Shown: piece after piece, positions 34,297 to 44,791 of the stretch
Position numbering within the stretch: position 1 is the first letter of the stretch
Layout of the letters: every line of letters begins with the position of its first letter
Assembly (NCBI GenBank): GCA_023614405.1
Contig: CM042696.1
Coordinates: 337,457,211 to 337,521,210, forward strand
From: Avena insularis
Taxonomy: Eukaryota > Streptophyta > Magnoliopsida > Poales > Poaceae
DNA length: 64,000 nt
Direction: 5' to 3'
Position numbers and translations under genes: made by a program
Notes under the pieces: model-generated
What the model was told of the DNA's origin: nothing
Seen by the model: the letters and a program-made list of their open reading frames with translations, nothing else
Database searches by the model: none

Positions 34297-35573
34297 TGAA
34301 AGAACATTTCATGTTTCCCAATGTTTTGCTTGTTAGATAACAATACTATGGAGACTTTTCATGTGTGCTAAGTGTGCAGGAAGTTTTGAGGGGGGGCAGA
34401 TAATCCGCCCCTCCAAGGGCCGGATAATCCGGCCTACCTCATCTCTCAAGGAAGCGAAGGCGCGTCACTCTGTGTCCTGTCGGATTTTCTCCCGGAAAAT
34501 CTGAACTGGGGCGGTTTTTCCTCCCCAGGCCGGATAATCCGGGTTTCGCAAGGGTCGGATAATCCGGCCCCCCTGTTTTCAAGCAAAAGGAGCCAAGGCG
34601 CGTCGCTCGGTATCCGGTCGGATTTTCTACCGGAAAATCCGAACTGGGGCGGTTTTTCTTCCCCAGGCCGGATAATCCGGCCTTCGCATAGGGCCGGATA
34701 ATCCGGCCCCCAGAAGTTGATCAAGGGCAAGCTGTCGACGCCGAGAGAGGCGGATTTTCTACCGGATATTCCAGTGCAGGCGGAGTTTCCTAGACCGTTT
34801 AATCCGGCTCTCACTAGGGCCGGATAATCCGGCCCCCAAAGTGTGCAACTGGTTTTTGGAAGGGGTATAAGTACCCTTCTTCCCAACGCCCAGATCTCTT
34901 GATTCATTGAATTTGACCGGACAATGCAAGAGCTCTAAATCTCGATCTCCCACTTCAACCACCCTAAGGTCTTGATCTTTGGTGGAATTGAAGGAGGAGA
35001 AGTTCATCATCAACATCAAGAATCAAGCGCTCCAACTCCTCTCCATTCACTTGGAGAAATCCCTAATCTAGTATTCTTGTTAATACCTAGATCGTGTTAT
35101 TGTATTTGACAACTTTGTTCTTGTGGAATCTTGTTGTCACTTAGGGAGCCTACAAGTTGTTGTGGAGTTGTTGCCTTGCTAGTTGTGTAAAGGCACCGGT
35201 GCCCGCCTCGAAGGGTACCTATAGTGGAAGGTGGATCAGGCATGTTGTGGTGAGATCCATCGGAGAACAGGGTGAGGCCTTTTCTGGCGTGGTGGTCTTA
35301 GTACCGCCCACCCCTCCAACGCAGACGTACTTCCCTTAACAAGGAAGGAACTGCGGTCAAACAAATCCTGTGTCCACGTGCTTCACTTCGGTTCACTCGT
35401 TCCTCTTCCACTCGCTCCTTACTCGCTAGTAGATAGGTTTGCATATAGGGAAATTCCACACATTAGTTTATCTAGAGAATTTACCTTTGTGCTAAGCCTA
35501 AAATTGAAAAAGAATTAAAAATTGGTGTAGCACCTATTCACCCCCCTTCTAGGTGCCCATACGATCCATTTCA
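34297..35573 (+). repeat. 5' LTR, rich in CCGGATAATCCGG palindromes
   Basis: Begins TGAAAGAACATTTCATG and ends ...CCATTTCA. Palindromic words GGCCGGATAATCCGGCC and variants occur near 34397, 34418, 34530, 34553, 34667, 34694, 34794 and 34818. Related CGGATTTTCNNCCGGAAAATCCG inverted pairs lie between them. A TATAAGT box at 34866 follows the last palindrome, so all palindromes sit in U3, upstream of the probable transcription start. That placement suggests a role in transcription or silencing. Confidence 0.92.
34866..34872 (+). promoter_or_regulatory. LTR TATA box
   Basis: TATAAGT in the context GGGGTATAAGTACCC. The same box stands at 45371 in the 3' LTR. It is the best TATA candidate in the LTR and lies just after the palindrome cluster. 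Confidence 0.6.
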
Positions 35574-35575
35574 AT

Positions 35576-35595
35576 TGGTATCAGAGCCTCGGCTC
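35576..35595 (+). other. Primer-binding site, extended Sirevirus form
   Basis: TGGTATCAGAGCCTCGGCT lies three bases after the LTR end. It matches the initiator-tRNA-Met 3' end and the longer conserved stretch reported for Sireviruses. Confidence 0.93.
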
Positions 35596-35625
35596 TTAAT
35601 TCGGGCTTAACCGCCTAAGAGTAGT

Positions 35626-38097
35626 ATGGGTACCAGGGATGATGGAAATGAGGTTGTGGATAAGGTTACAATGGATGATCTCAAGTCGTTGGAAACAACC
35701 TTGTTGAAATCCTTTGAGGCCAAGATGGAGGAGATGAATCAAATGATTGCGCGCCTTACATCATCCATAGCCCCATCTCCATCCTCCTCTGTGGCTCCCT
35801 CACCATCATCTAAGGAAAAGGGTAACACCGGATCTAAGGATGATGATGTGGAAGGTGAAAAACTAAATGGTTCCACCTCCAAAAAGGGAAGTGGCAAGGA
35901 GGAATATAGTGAGGTTCGCCACGTATATTCCCCCGACCCACCTATTCCTCATCCTCATATAAACAATAGGGGTGATCCACCCAAGCTCACTGCATCTTCT
36001 TTTAACCAATGGCAATTTCTAATGAAATCTCATGTTTGCAGCTCCTCTATTGAATTGTGGAGGATCATTGAAGAAGATCTTCATGTTGGAGATCAAACAA
36101 ATCTAACAAGAAGGGAAGTTGTGGATAGCCAGTTGAATGCCACTGCTCTCCACATGATACAGCTGGGTGTGGGTCCCAAGGACATGCCACACATTGAACA
36201 TCTCAACACGGCTAAAGAGGCGTGGGATGCTCTTACGGACCTTTTTGTTGGAAATGAAAGCATGAGAAGAAACCGGTATGATGCCCTTAGTAATGAAGCT
36301 GAGGGATTCTACATGTTGGATGGTGAAAACTATGAGGACATATATAGAAGACTCAAGGGCATCGCAACAACATTTTGGAAGCATGGGTCCACTCACATTG
36401 ATGATGTATGGATAAAAAGGAAGTATGTGAGTGCCTTAATGCCTTTCGAACCGACGGATTTGAAGAGCTTGCAAGGTAGACACAACTATCATCAAATGAC
36501 ATCCAATGAAGTCATGCAAGAAATGGCGTCATTCAAAGTGGCGGCAAAGAATGCTGAAGATGCCCGTGCTCGGGCCATTGGAATGCAAAAGGGTGTCAAT
36601 GTGGCTCTCAAAGCCAATGTTGTTGAGCAAGAGGATGATGAAGGAGCATTTGAGAGGATATCCATGGACTGCCCCGATGAGGTCAAACATGCTCATGGTG
36701 AGTACATGGCATTCTATGCAAGGAACTTTTGGAAGGACCCTGCCAAAGCCAAGTCTGAACTTGAGCGCAAGAATGGGTCAAATGGAAGAAGAGAAAGTGG
36801 CCCAAGATTGAGAACTTGCTTCAACTGTGGAGATAGACTGCACTTTGTAGCTAAGTGTCCTTATGAAAATAGAGAAGACAATGGTGGCAGGCTCATTCTC
36901 AAAGAGAAATCCAAGGTTCCTAAGTAGAAGTTGTTTGCTAAGAAGAATGGTCCTTTCAAGAAGCAACCCAAGATGGTCCTTGTAGCTCAAGAGGAAAACT
37001 CCTCCGAAAGTGAAGATGAAGAGGATGATGATAGTTCCCGCGAAGTGGCTGCTATAGCCACCACATCGACTCCCTCATCTCTCTTCGACTCGTCGAACGA
37101 GAATGCCATCAACAACAACGCCACTTGCCTAATGGCAAGAGGATCCGAGGTATCGACTTCTAACTCCTCATTTTCTAAGACTAACATAATTTTGGATATG
37201 GATGATCATGACAGTCTTGAAATGAAAGAATAAGTTATTGCCTTGGATACTTTTTTCACTAACCTACAAGGTGAGCACAAACTCCATTTTGATACTCTTA
37301 TGAGTCAACTTGCTCGAGCCGATGATCTCCTTGAAGAAAAGGGCATAATTGAAAGAGAAGATTCTTTGGAGATAGCCTCTTTGAAGAATGCCTTGGAAGA
37401 GGAAGAGGAAACTCGAGTTTCTTTGGAAGAAAGACTCGAATCTCTAGAGGATTCACAAGAAGAAGTTGTAGCTCGGCTCATTAAAGAACGTGACTATGCC
37501 CTTTCCAAGGTAAAAAAACTAAAGAAAGAAAAGATTGATTTTGGGGCTGTTCATGCTAGACTTTTGGAGAAGTTTGATGATCTTGAAAGTGCTCACAATG
37601 CATTGAAGAGTGATCATTCTACTCTAAATGAGTCTCATGACCATCTCCAAACTCAATTGAAACGGTATAATGTACCAAGTACCTCATCTTCATCCTTTGG
37701 AAAAGAAGATCTTGCAAGGAGTTCTCAACACAAAGGTAAAGGGGCTATTGATGAGATACTAAGCAGGAAAAGGACAAACAACAGTAAAGAAGGTCTTGGT
37801 TACATACCCAAGATAAAGAGCAAGAAAAACAAGAAGAAGAAGAAGAAGAAGAAGAAGAAGAACAAGACTGCTCAATCAAAGACTAGCAGCATTACCAATG
37901 ACAAGACTAATTGTGATGGTTTTGCAGGGATCAACAATCCTAACTTCAAACTATGTTGTGATTCTTATGGTGATGTTTATGCTAGTTATGTAGGGCCTTA
38001 TGATTGTTACATTCCTTGGTCTATTTGGGTTCCCAAGACCCTTGTTACTAACATGAGAGGACCCATTGGAAAATGGGTACCTAAAACCAAGAAGTAA
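35626..38097 (+). pseudogene. Sirevirus gag, interrupted by two stops
   Basis: One frame runs from the ATG at 35626 to the TAA at 38095, broken by TAG at 36925 and TAA at 37231. The first 433 residues hold a Ser/Pro-rich N-terminus, the copia gag core (FNQWQFLMKSHV, AKEAWDALTDLF) and a CX2CX4HX4C zinc knuckle (CFNCGDRLHFVAKC) near residue 398. The last 284 codons, from 37243, are strongly helical with Glu/Leu heptads, a long coiled coil. A lysine run coded by AAG repeats (37827-37862) follows, then an ending IWVPKTLVTNMRGPIG. A long gag with C-terminal coiled coil is known for Sireviruses. The TAG may be a C-to-T change at CAG. Confidence 0.9.
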
Positions 38098-38105
38098 TTT
38101 TCTTG
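38085..38105 (+). promoter_or_regulatory. gag-pol junction: -1 overlap and splice-acceptor-like TTTTCTTGCAG
   Basis: The pol frame is open from 38085, 10 bases before the gag stop codon, so gag and pol overlap in the -1 frame. The overlap has no standard X-XXY-YYZ slippery heptamer. A pyrimidine tract with CAG ends at 38107, exactly where the conserved pol reading begins, so splicing is an alternative to frameshifting. Confidence 0.45.
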
Positions 38106-38571
38106 CAGGGCTATGCTTCCAGTGGTTCTAAATGGGTACTCGATAGCGGTTGTACGAGTCATATGATCGGAAGCAAGGAGATCATCATGGAGATGCGGCT
38201 AAACCTTGATCACATTACCGTCTCCTATGGTGACAAGTCAAAATCTGAGGTATTGGGTCTCGGCAAAGTTGTGGTGGCTCACGATATCTCTCTCATGGAC
38301 GACATGCTTGTTGAGACCCTCGGGTATAACTTACTTTCTGTTCATGCCCTTGGAAAGATGGGCTTTGCAGTTTACATTGATGCTGATTTGGTGGTACTCT
38401 TGTGGAGCAAGTCTCTAAAAGTCGCTTTCGTGGGATATGTCGAAAATGACCTGTACGTGGTAGACTTTTCGAGGAAAACCACTACGGGTCTGATGTGTCT
38501 TTTCGGAAAGGTTGACGTGGGTTGGCTATGGCATCACCAACTAGCCCACGTCAATATGAGAACTTTAATAA
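38103..38571 (+). pseudogene. Sirevirus protease and pre-integrase region
   Basis: The frame starts with GYASSGSKWVLDSGCTSHM. LDSGCT holds the aspartic-protease active site (Asp near 38144), and the flap and second half follow (GLGKVVVAHDISLMDDML, LLSVHALGKMGF). The pre-integrase part begins near 38515 with WLWHHQLAHVNM, which supplies the two His ligands of the integrase finger. The frame is lost at about 38570 by a small indel: it changes to a Trp/Pro-rich nonsense end at 38654, while the true frame resumes shifted. The protease itself looks intact. Confidence 0.88.
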
Positions 38572-39390
38572 AGTCTTCACAAGGGTGGCCACATTCTTGG
38601 CCTAAAAGAAAATGTCTCTTTTGCCGAAGATCGTGTTTGCAGGGCGTGTGTTGAAGGGAAAATGCATGATTCACTTCATCGAAGGAAAACCATTTTCTCT
38701 TCAAAAAGGATCTTGGAGCTCCTTCATGTGGACCTCTTCGGACCTCCATCTCATGCAAGCCTCGGTGGGAAGAAGTATTGTCTAGTGATTGTTGATGATT
38801 ACTCTACATACACTTGGGATTATTTCTTCAAGTTGAAGAGTGAAACTCAACAAACTGTCATCGACTTTGCCAAAGAGGTTCAACGTCAACACAACGTCCC
38901 CATTCTGGCTATAAGGGGACATGGCAAGAGGGGATAAGACATCAATATTCCGCTGCGTACACCCCTCAATAGAATGGTGTAGCCGAGAGGAAGAATCGGA
39001 CTGTAATGGACATGGCAAGATCAATGTTGGCCGAATTCAAATCTCCATATCACTTCTGGGCTGAAGCAATCTCTACTGCTTGTCATTCATCCAACCGGTT
39101 ATACCTCCGCAAGATTTTGGACAAGACTCCGTATGAAATACTTACCGGTAACAAGCCAAACATCTCATACTTTCGGGTATTTGGGTGTAAGTGTTTGTTT
39201 CTTATTAAAGGAGTTCGTTTATCTAAGTTTGAATCTAAGGCTCTAGAAGGTATTTTTGTTGGTTATGGTGCCGAATCCCACACTTATAGAGTCTACAATA
39301 AGCTCTTCGGAACTGTTGTAGAATCTTGTAGTGTGGTGTTCGAGGAAAATGACGGTTCCCGTGCGAAGCAAGTTGGTGTTTGTGATGCAG
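38572..39390 (+). pseudogene. Sirevirus integrase lacking its second catalytic Asp
   Basis: After the frameshift the finger's Cys pair (CRACVEGKM) and the first catalytic Asp (LHVDLFGP, near 38730) are read, up to VPILAI near 38915. The segment that should contain the second Asp is missing: about 13 bases of filler are followed by RHQYSAAYTP in a different frame. The catalytic Glu (GVAERKNRT, near 38990) and the C-terminal part (FWAEAISTACHSSNRLYL, YRVYNKL) follow, open from 39006. A TAG at 38971 stands where the family has Gln. With the catalytic triad incomplete this integrase cannot work. Confidence 0.92.
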
Positions 39391-40073
39391 ATGTTGAAAT
39401 ACCCCAAGATGCCATAAGAAGAATGGGCGTGGAATTCTTCCGCCCCATTGAGGAACCCCTTGTGGCGGACCGGGAAGGACAATGCTCTACTCATATAGAG
39501 CCCTCATCTACACAGACGCAGCATGCTCCAACCACGGGGGCAACTTCTACACCATCTCCATCATCTGCTGAAGGTCAAGATGCTCCAGAAAGCTCCAGGC
39601 CGGATTTTCCAGTGGATACCGGATTATCCGGCCACTCCGCTTCAGCTGTCCATGCAGCTCCTAGTGGTGAAGATATCAGCACAAGCTCCAGGCCGGATTT
39701 TCTGGCTGACCCCGGATTATCCGGGTCCTCGCCAGGTCAAGCAAGGCCCAGGCTTCCTGATGATGCTGCTGTAAGTCCTCCCAGGCCGGATTATCTGGCC
39801 ACTTCATCGGCCGTATCCGGCCCTGGATCTCCAGTTCTGCAGCCTCCTGTTATGGCTACAGACTCACCTCAAGGGCATGCATCTCCACCACGTGCTATTG
39901 ATGTTCCAGCTACTGATCAAGGCGAAGAAAATGCCTCCAATGAAGACTCAAGTGATGAATCTCCTCCACCAAGAGACAACAAACTTTTTGAACTTCGTCG
40001 CAAGGCTCGGGCTGATCGTAACCTTGAGTTGAGGGGTCATACTCTCGACAAGGTTGTTGGTGATCTTCGATGA
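39391..40073 (+). pseudogene. Pol linker with palindrome-encoded repeats
   Basis: Between integrase and reverse transcriptase the frame encodes a Ser/Pro/Thr-rich, low-complexity linker. Within it, 39594-39640, 39690-39730 and 39783-39830 encode the repeated unit SSRPDF-x2-D-x-GLSG and a shorter PPRPDYLA. The unit is the translation of the LTR palindrome family (AGGCCGGATTTT and CCGGATTATCCGG). The linker ends in an acidic/basic stretch that leads into RT and is closed by TGA at 40071, probably a CGA-to-TGA change. Linkers here are usually variable and not catalytic. Confidence 0.8.
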
Positions 40074-41108
40074 AGGGTGTCTACTAGAAGAGAATTGGCC
40101 AGTTTTGGTGAGCATCAAGCTCATATATCCATGGTGGAACCTAAGAAGGTATTTGAAGCTCTTGAAGACCCAGGCTAGGTTGTTGCTATGCATGAAGAAT
40201 TGAATAATTTCGAGCGCAACAAAGTCTGGAAACTAGTGGAGAAACCCAAAGAGTGCTGCAATGTTATCGACACCAAGTGGATTTTCAAGAACAAGCAGGA
40301 TGAGAATGGCATTGTTGTGAGGAACAAGGCAAGACTTGTGGCACAAGGTTACTCACAAGTTGAGGGCATCGACTTCGGCGAGAATTATGCTCCTGTGGCT
40401 CTCCTTGAGTCCATCCGTATCCTACTTGCTTATGCTGCTCATAACAATTTTAAGTTGCAGCAAATGGACGTCAAGAGTGCCTTCCTTCACGGTCCTCTAC
40501 ATGAGTTGGTATACGTAAAGCAACCCCCAGGGTTTGAGGATCCTAACTTACCGAACCATGTCTACAAACTCGATAAGGCACTCTATGGCCTTAAACAAGC
40601 CCCACGTGCGTGGTATGAGCACCTTAAAGAGCTTTTGTTAGATCGTGGCTTCGAAGTTAGGCAAATCGACTCCACTCTTTTTACTAAGAAGGTTAAGAGG
40701 GAGCTCTTCGTATGCCAACTATATGTAGACGATATCATTTTTGGTTCTACTAACAAAGCTTTTAACGATGAATTTTCAAATCTTATGACTGACAGGTTTG
40801 AGATGTCTATGATGGGGGAATTATGGTTCTTTCTTGGATTCGAGATCAAGCAACTAAGAGAAGGAACCTTTATTAATCAAGCAAAGTACATCCAAGACAT
40901 GCTCAAGAGATTCAAGATGACGGATCTGAATGGTGTCGCTACTCCGATGCAAAAAAAGTGTCATCTCGAACTCAACCCTCATGGTAAAGATGTGGACCAA
41001 AAGGTATACCGGTCCATGATCGACTCTCTTCTTTACCTCTGCGCATCTAGACCCAATATTGTGTTGAGTGTGGGAGTGTGTGCAAGGTATCAAGCAGCTC
41101 CTAAATAA
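40074..41108 (+). pseudogene. Sirevirus reverse transcriptase, nearly complete
   Basis: After stops at 40071 and 40176 (GGC TAG, where the family has Trp), the frame is open from 40188 for 306 residues. It contains RVT_2 landmarks [58 protein letters not shown] and the catalytic YVDDIIFGS near 40725, and it ends in [20 protein letters not shown]. The polymerase core including both catalytic aspartates is intact. A TAA at 41106 separates it from RNase H in the same reading direction. The enzyme copies element RNA into DNA inside the particle. Confidence 0.93.
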
Positions 41109-41675
41109 AGCCACTTAGTGGCGGTCAAGAGGATCTTTCGATATTTAGTTCATTCCCCCAACTTTGGTCTCTGGTATCCCAAGGGCTCCAATTTCTCTTT
41201 ATGTGGTTATACTGACTCAGATTGGGCTGGTGATAAGGATGATCGGAAGTCAACTTCTGGATCTTGTCAATTCTTGGGAAGATCTCTTTTATGTTGGTCC
41301 TCCAAAAAGCAGAATTGTATATCTCTCTCCACCGCCGAAGCTGAATATGTTGCTGCGGCCAGCGCCTGTACTCAATTATTGTGGATGAGGCAAACTTTAA
41401 AGGAATACGGTGTCAATTGTGACAGAGTGCCTCTTTTATGTGATAATGGAAGTGCTATCAAAATTGCGTACAATCTAGTTCAGCACACAAGGACGAAGCA
41501 TATTGAGATTCGGAATCATTTTATTCATGACCATGTTGCTCGCGGAGATATTGATCTATCTTTTGTGAGCATGAAGAACCAACTGGCGGATATCTTTACA
41601 AAGCCACTTGATGAAGCAAGATTCTGCTATTTGAGGAATGAGCTAAATATCATTGATTCCAGGAGTTTGTCTTGA
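41109..41675 (+). pseudogene. Sirevirus RNase H, pol C-terminus
   Basis: This follows in frame after the TAA at 41106. It reads VAVKRIFRYLVHSPNFGLWYPKG, then the RNase H core GYTDSDWAGDKDDRKSTSG (first Asp), STAEAEYVAAA (Glu) and LLCDNGSAIKI (Asp), and the C-terminal KHIEIRNHFIHDHV and NQLADIFTKPLD (Asp). All catalytic residues are present and the ORF ends naturally at TGA 41673. RNase H degrades the RNA strand after minus-strand DNA synthesis. Only the upstream stop separates it from RT. Confidence 0.93.
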
Positions 41676-42427
41676 TTACCCATGCACTCACTCGTACGTC
41701 TCAGTCCTTGTTTGGTCTAGGTGTGGGCATGGATATAGGGGGAGTGTGGTCCTAACTTATTGGGCTAACCCTCCCCCCATAATGCCAATAGCAAGTATAT
41801 CATTTCTCGTAATATCATGTTGTGATATGTGAGCTTATTGATGAGTATTGGTCGTGACCCAAAGATATATCTTCGCGGTGTCACACCATACACTCCAACA
41901 AGGTGGCTTCGGCCACCGCCCTCTCCCTTGTGGAAAATTGGATCTTTTTGGATGTTATTTGCTCTCTCATGTTCTTATGGGAATCACACTCAATCTTGGC
42001 TTTTATTTGATTTGGATTTTGCAATTTTGAGTGTCTAGTACCATCTCAGTTTGGCATTATCAATCCTAAGCCTTCCCTATCCCTAAGACATCTATTCTTG
42101 CACACAAGTCCCTTGTACACCTTGTGGGGGTGTTGTTTGGGAGCGGGCCTGTTACGTGTATAATGTAATCCCAGATTTTAGGCCGGATAATCCGGCCCAA
42201 GTGTTGGCCGGATAATATGACCCTAGCGGATTCAATCTTAAAGGGCAGGGCTCGGGGAGAAGGGCACATATCGAGCAGCACTTCTCTCCCAGCCCTCTTC
42301 TTCTTCCCAGCCGCTGCCTGCTGCCCCTCACCCTCCCCGGAGCCTCTCCGGCCACCGTATTTTCCGGGCCTTCCCGGATCTTCTTCTCCGTGCCTCCGGG
42401 TACCTTCTCCTCCACGTTCTTCCTCCA
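41676..42427 (+). other. Spacer with purine tract, palindromes and a gene-leader-like segment
   Basis: A purine run GGATATAGGGGGAGTG lies at 41730, one of several PPT-like tracts. GGCCGGATAATCCGGCC (42182) and a damaged copy (42205) precede a 180-bp C/T-rich stretch (42250-42427). That stretch is unlike the rest of the element and resembles a plant 5' untranslated leader. It runs directly into an ATG at 42428. Confidence 0.65.
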
Positions 42428-42783
42428 ATGAGTGAGGGTAAATCCCTCTCTCCCCATCTTTGGCTAGATGTGTATCTTGTTGGATGGAACGTTGTCTAGA
42501 AGGATGTGTTTTTGCATAGAACTCGTAGTCTTACATTTTCTAGGCCCGATCTACTTTTTTGCATGCATTCTTGGTGAAATCGAAAATTTCTGCCAGGGCT
42601 GGATTATCCGCCCCTGGCCAGGCCGGATAATCCGGCCTGACAGATTCAAGTCTGCTTCAGTTTCACTATGGTGTATGTATTGAGTAGTTTTGACCTATGA
42701 ATTTTTTGCCTACTTGTTCCATGCTCTCTCCTAGACTTGTGTGTATGATTATCCCCTTGCTATCGCCCTTATTCTCCTCACAG
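42428..42783 (+). promoter_or_regulatory. Candidate short exon and 346-bp intron before the extra ORF
   Basis: ATG at 42428 opens four codons ending in a split codon at 42437. GTAAAT (42438) is a good donor. TTCTCCTCACAG (ending 42783) is a good acceptor that lies inside the N-terminus of the extra ORF. Donor and acceptor phases agree, so removal of 42438-42783 would join the two in frame. The intron contains one palindrome, GGCCGGATAATCCGGCC at 42622, and one variant. This is a prediction from signals only. Confidence 0.5.
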
Positions 42784-44243
42784 GTGGTTCCTGTGTTCCC
42801 AAGACCTACAAGCGCCATCCTCGCGCCAAGTACTTTTGGGACGACGGTCAAGGTAACCTAGTGGACGAAGTTGAATTGCAGAGAAGGAAGAACGAAGAGA
42901 GGCGCATGGCTAAACAATCCAAGAGGACTAGGAAGGGTGTCTCCAAGAGGAAGGGCAAGGAGCCCAAGATCAACTACAGGGCTGTGGATGCGGTCTCCTT
43001 CTCTGCCATACGTCACTATGAACTGTTTGCTGAGCTGCCTCGTGATGATGAGCTGGGGGATACCCGGTTTTGGTGTGCAGAACAGAAAGGGATTTATGAA
43101 GACATCTATGCCAGGCTGAACATTAGGCCTATGCACCCTCTGGTTATTGCTGATGCTTTGGAGAAGGCGCATCTTGTGGATGCGATGTATGTGGCTGAGA
43201 GGATGGGGTTGCACCATCTCATGTCCCTCCGGTGCTCCTTTGACTCTGAGGTGGTGAAGCAATTCTTCTCCACTCTGGTGATTTGTGGTGATGAGCGTCG
43301 CACTATGAAGTGGATGACTCATGACAGGCCCATGACTGCTGATTTTCACGTGTTTGCTGAGGTTTTGGGGTACTCCTTCCGCAGCAGGGATAGAGCCAGT
43401 GGCCACCGCATCATCACTCAGTTGAAGCCCAACAAGGATGCAGCTCTCTCCCCGTGCACTGTGGACAATGGGATTGTCGGTACTGTGGATGGTCTTGCTC
43501 CCATCTATGCTGCATCGGTGGGTCTCTTCCGTGACTCTATTACACCAAGTGGGGGCAACAATGACAGCATCTGTGGTCACCTGGTTCAGCTACTTCAATT
43601 TTCTCATGAGGTTGCCTCCTGCAAGGACGAGTCAGTGCAGTACAGGCTGGATGTCATGGACTCCATTTACCATGAGCTGTGTGATGCTATGTTCAACCGT
43701 CTGTCCATTCCCTATGCGCCCTACATTATGTTGCTCATCCGCCACCTGCTTCCTGCCGAGGAGTTCCACATTGACTCGGTGCACAAGGCCAAGAAGATTT
43801 ACAACAAGGTTCGGAAGACTGCTCACCCCTCCTCTGCTCCTGAGGGTCTCATGAGGGATGCTCGTAGGCACCCAGTGCCTCCCGTGGCCCGTGAGATCAA
43901 GCAGCTGAACTGGTTCCAGCGTCACATCCTCTGCATGGGCGTGGACACACGCAAGGGTCAGTATGAGGCCTACAGGCAGCGCCATGAGTTGGCTCACTCC
44001 CAGCAGCTCATTCTCCACCACGTGTCTGGTGCTTCGGGTGCTCCTCCGGCTCCTACATCTCCCACTCCATATGCTCGGTGGAACTCTTCCTCCGGGCTGA
44101 ACTATGGTGAGCTGGAGCGTCACTTGTTCCCCTCTGCGCCTGCTGCTGATGCTGATGATGAGGAAGGTGACACTGAGGAGCTTGAAGATGAGGATGAGGA
44201 AGAGCATGAGGACAAGTACGAGGACAAGGACTATGATGAGTGA
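42741..44243 (+). CDS. Sirevirus extra (env-position) ORF, intact, 500 codons
   Basis: The longest undamaged frame in the window. From the ATG at 42741 it encodes a short hydrophobic start that may be intron sequence if the splice model holds. A very basic region follows (residues 46-75, rich in Lys/Arg), then a globular part of about 350 residues (HYELFAELPRDDELGD, LNIRPMHPLVIADALEKAHLVDAM, ILCMGVDTRKGQYEAY), a Pro/Ser/Ala linker, and an acidic tail (residues 465-500). It sits between pol and the polypurine tract, where Sireviruses carry an env-like gene. I see no convincing signal peptide, transmembrane helix or glycoprotein layout, so an envelope role is not supported. It resembles the general class of plant transposon proteins of unknown function. 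It is intact while pol is broken. Confidence 0.75.
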   Translation: MYDYPLAIALILLTGGSCVPKTYKRHPRAKYFWDDGQGNLVDEVELQRRKNEERRMAKQSKRTRKGVSKRKGKEPKINYRAVDAVSFSAIRHYELFAELPRDDELGDTRFWCAEQKGIYEDIYARLNIRPMHPLVIADALEKAHLVDAMYVAERMGLHHLMSLRCSFDSEVVKQFFSTLVICGDERRTMKWMTHDRPMTADFHVFAEVLGYSFRSRDRASGHRIITQLKPNKDAALSPCTVDNGIVGTVDGLAPIYAASVGLFRDSITPSGGNNDSICGHLVQLLQFSHEVASCKDESVQYRLDVMDSIYHELCDAMFNRLSIPYAPYIMLLIRHLLPAEEFHIDSVHKAKKIYNKVRKTAHPSSAPEGLMRDARRHPVPPVAREIKQLNWFQRHILCMGVDTRKGQYEAYRQRHELAHSQQLILHHVSGASGAPPAPTSPTPYARWNSSSGLNYGELERHLFPSAPAADADDEEGDTEELEDEDEEEHEDKYEDKDYDE

Positions 44244-44249
44244 TCCCAT

Positions 44250-44791
44250 GGGGCGCTAGCATCACTCTTCTCCCTTTTTGGCGTCTCGATGCCAAAGGGG
44301 GATAAGTAGTTCTATTAGGATGTCCGTGGATTTGCATGGGTCGGGCATAAGCACTTGCACTTTTTATTCGTTATTTCTTGCTTATGCCCATTTAGCGTTG
44401 ACCTTTTATATTTGTGGTTTGTGATTTGTGGTTGAGACTTTTTGTGGTTGTCTGGATGATACCTATGGACTTCATATCATGGATTATGCTCATGGTTATA
44501 TCTATTCATATCCTATTGCTGGAGGTTTATCATGGAAGGTGCGCGATCATAATGGTTATCCAATAATAATTGTGATTTATGTCAAGGATGCCTATTCTCT
44601 ACTTCAGTGGTATGTGTTTTTGCCCATCTGTCTATGGAATAGATTCACCTATTTGTGTGCATTTGTATTCCAATGCAAAACTCTATTATGCACACATTGA
44701 GGGGGAGTCCCTTTCATAGTTATCTCTGTGTGTCTTGTGTCTTTCTCCTGCAAATCCTGGTATTGTCATCTAACACCAAAAAGGGGGAGAT
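44250..44791 (+). other. 3' untranslated region with repeated polypurine tracts
   Basis: Purine runs CCAAAGGGGGATAAG (44292), GAGGGGGAG (44699) and AAAAAGGGGGAGA (44779-44790) occur. The last directly abuts the 3' LTR and is the functional polypurine tract. Multiple tracts of this kind are a described Sirevirus trait. Confidence 0.8.

Noticed and set aside
35576..35587. tRNA-Met-like sequences at the primer sites
   Set aside because: Only about 12-20 bases match the tRNA 3' end. These are retroelement primer sites, not tRNA genes.
37820..37865. AAG microsatellite as an independent feature
   Set aside because: It is in frame in gag and encodes a lysine run, so it is described with that gene.
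42066..42457. Gly/Arg-rich minus-strand frames opposite the Sirevirus leader
   Set aside because: They mirror the C/T-rich leader, and the composition explains the openness.
42741..42790. Signal peptide at the start of the Sirevirus extra ORF
   Set aside because: The hydrophobic stretch is short and lies before a good splice acceptor, so it is probably intron sequence. No transmembrane segment follows.
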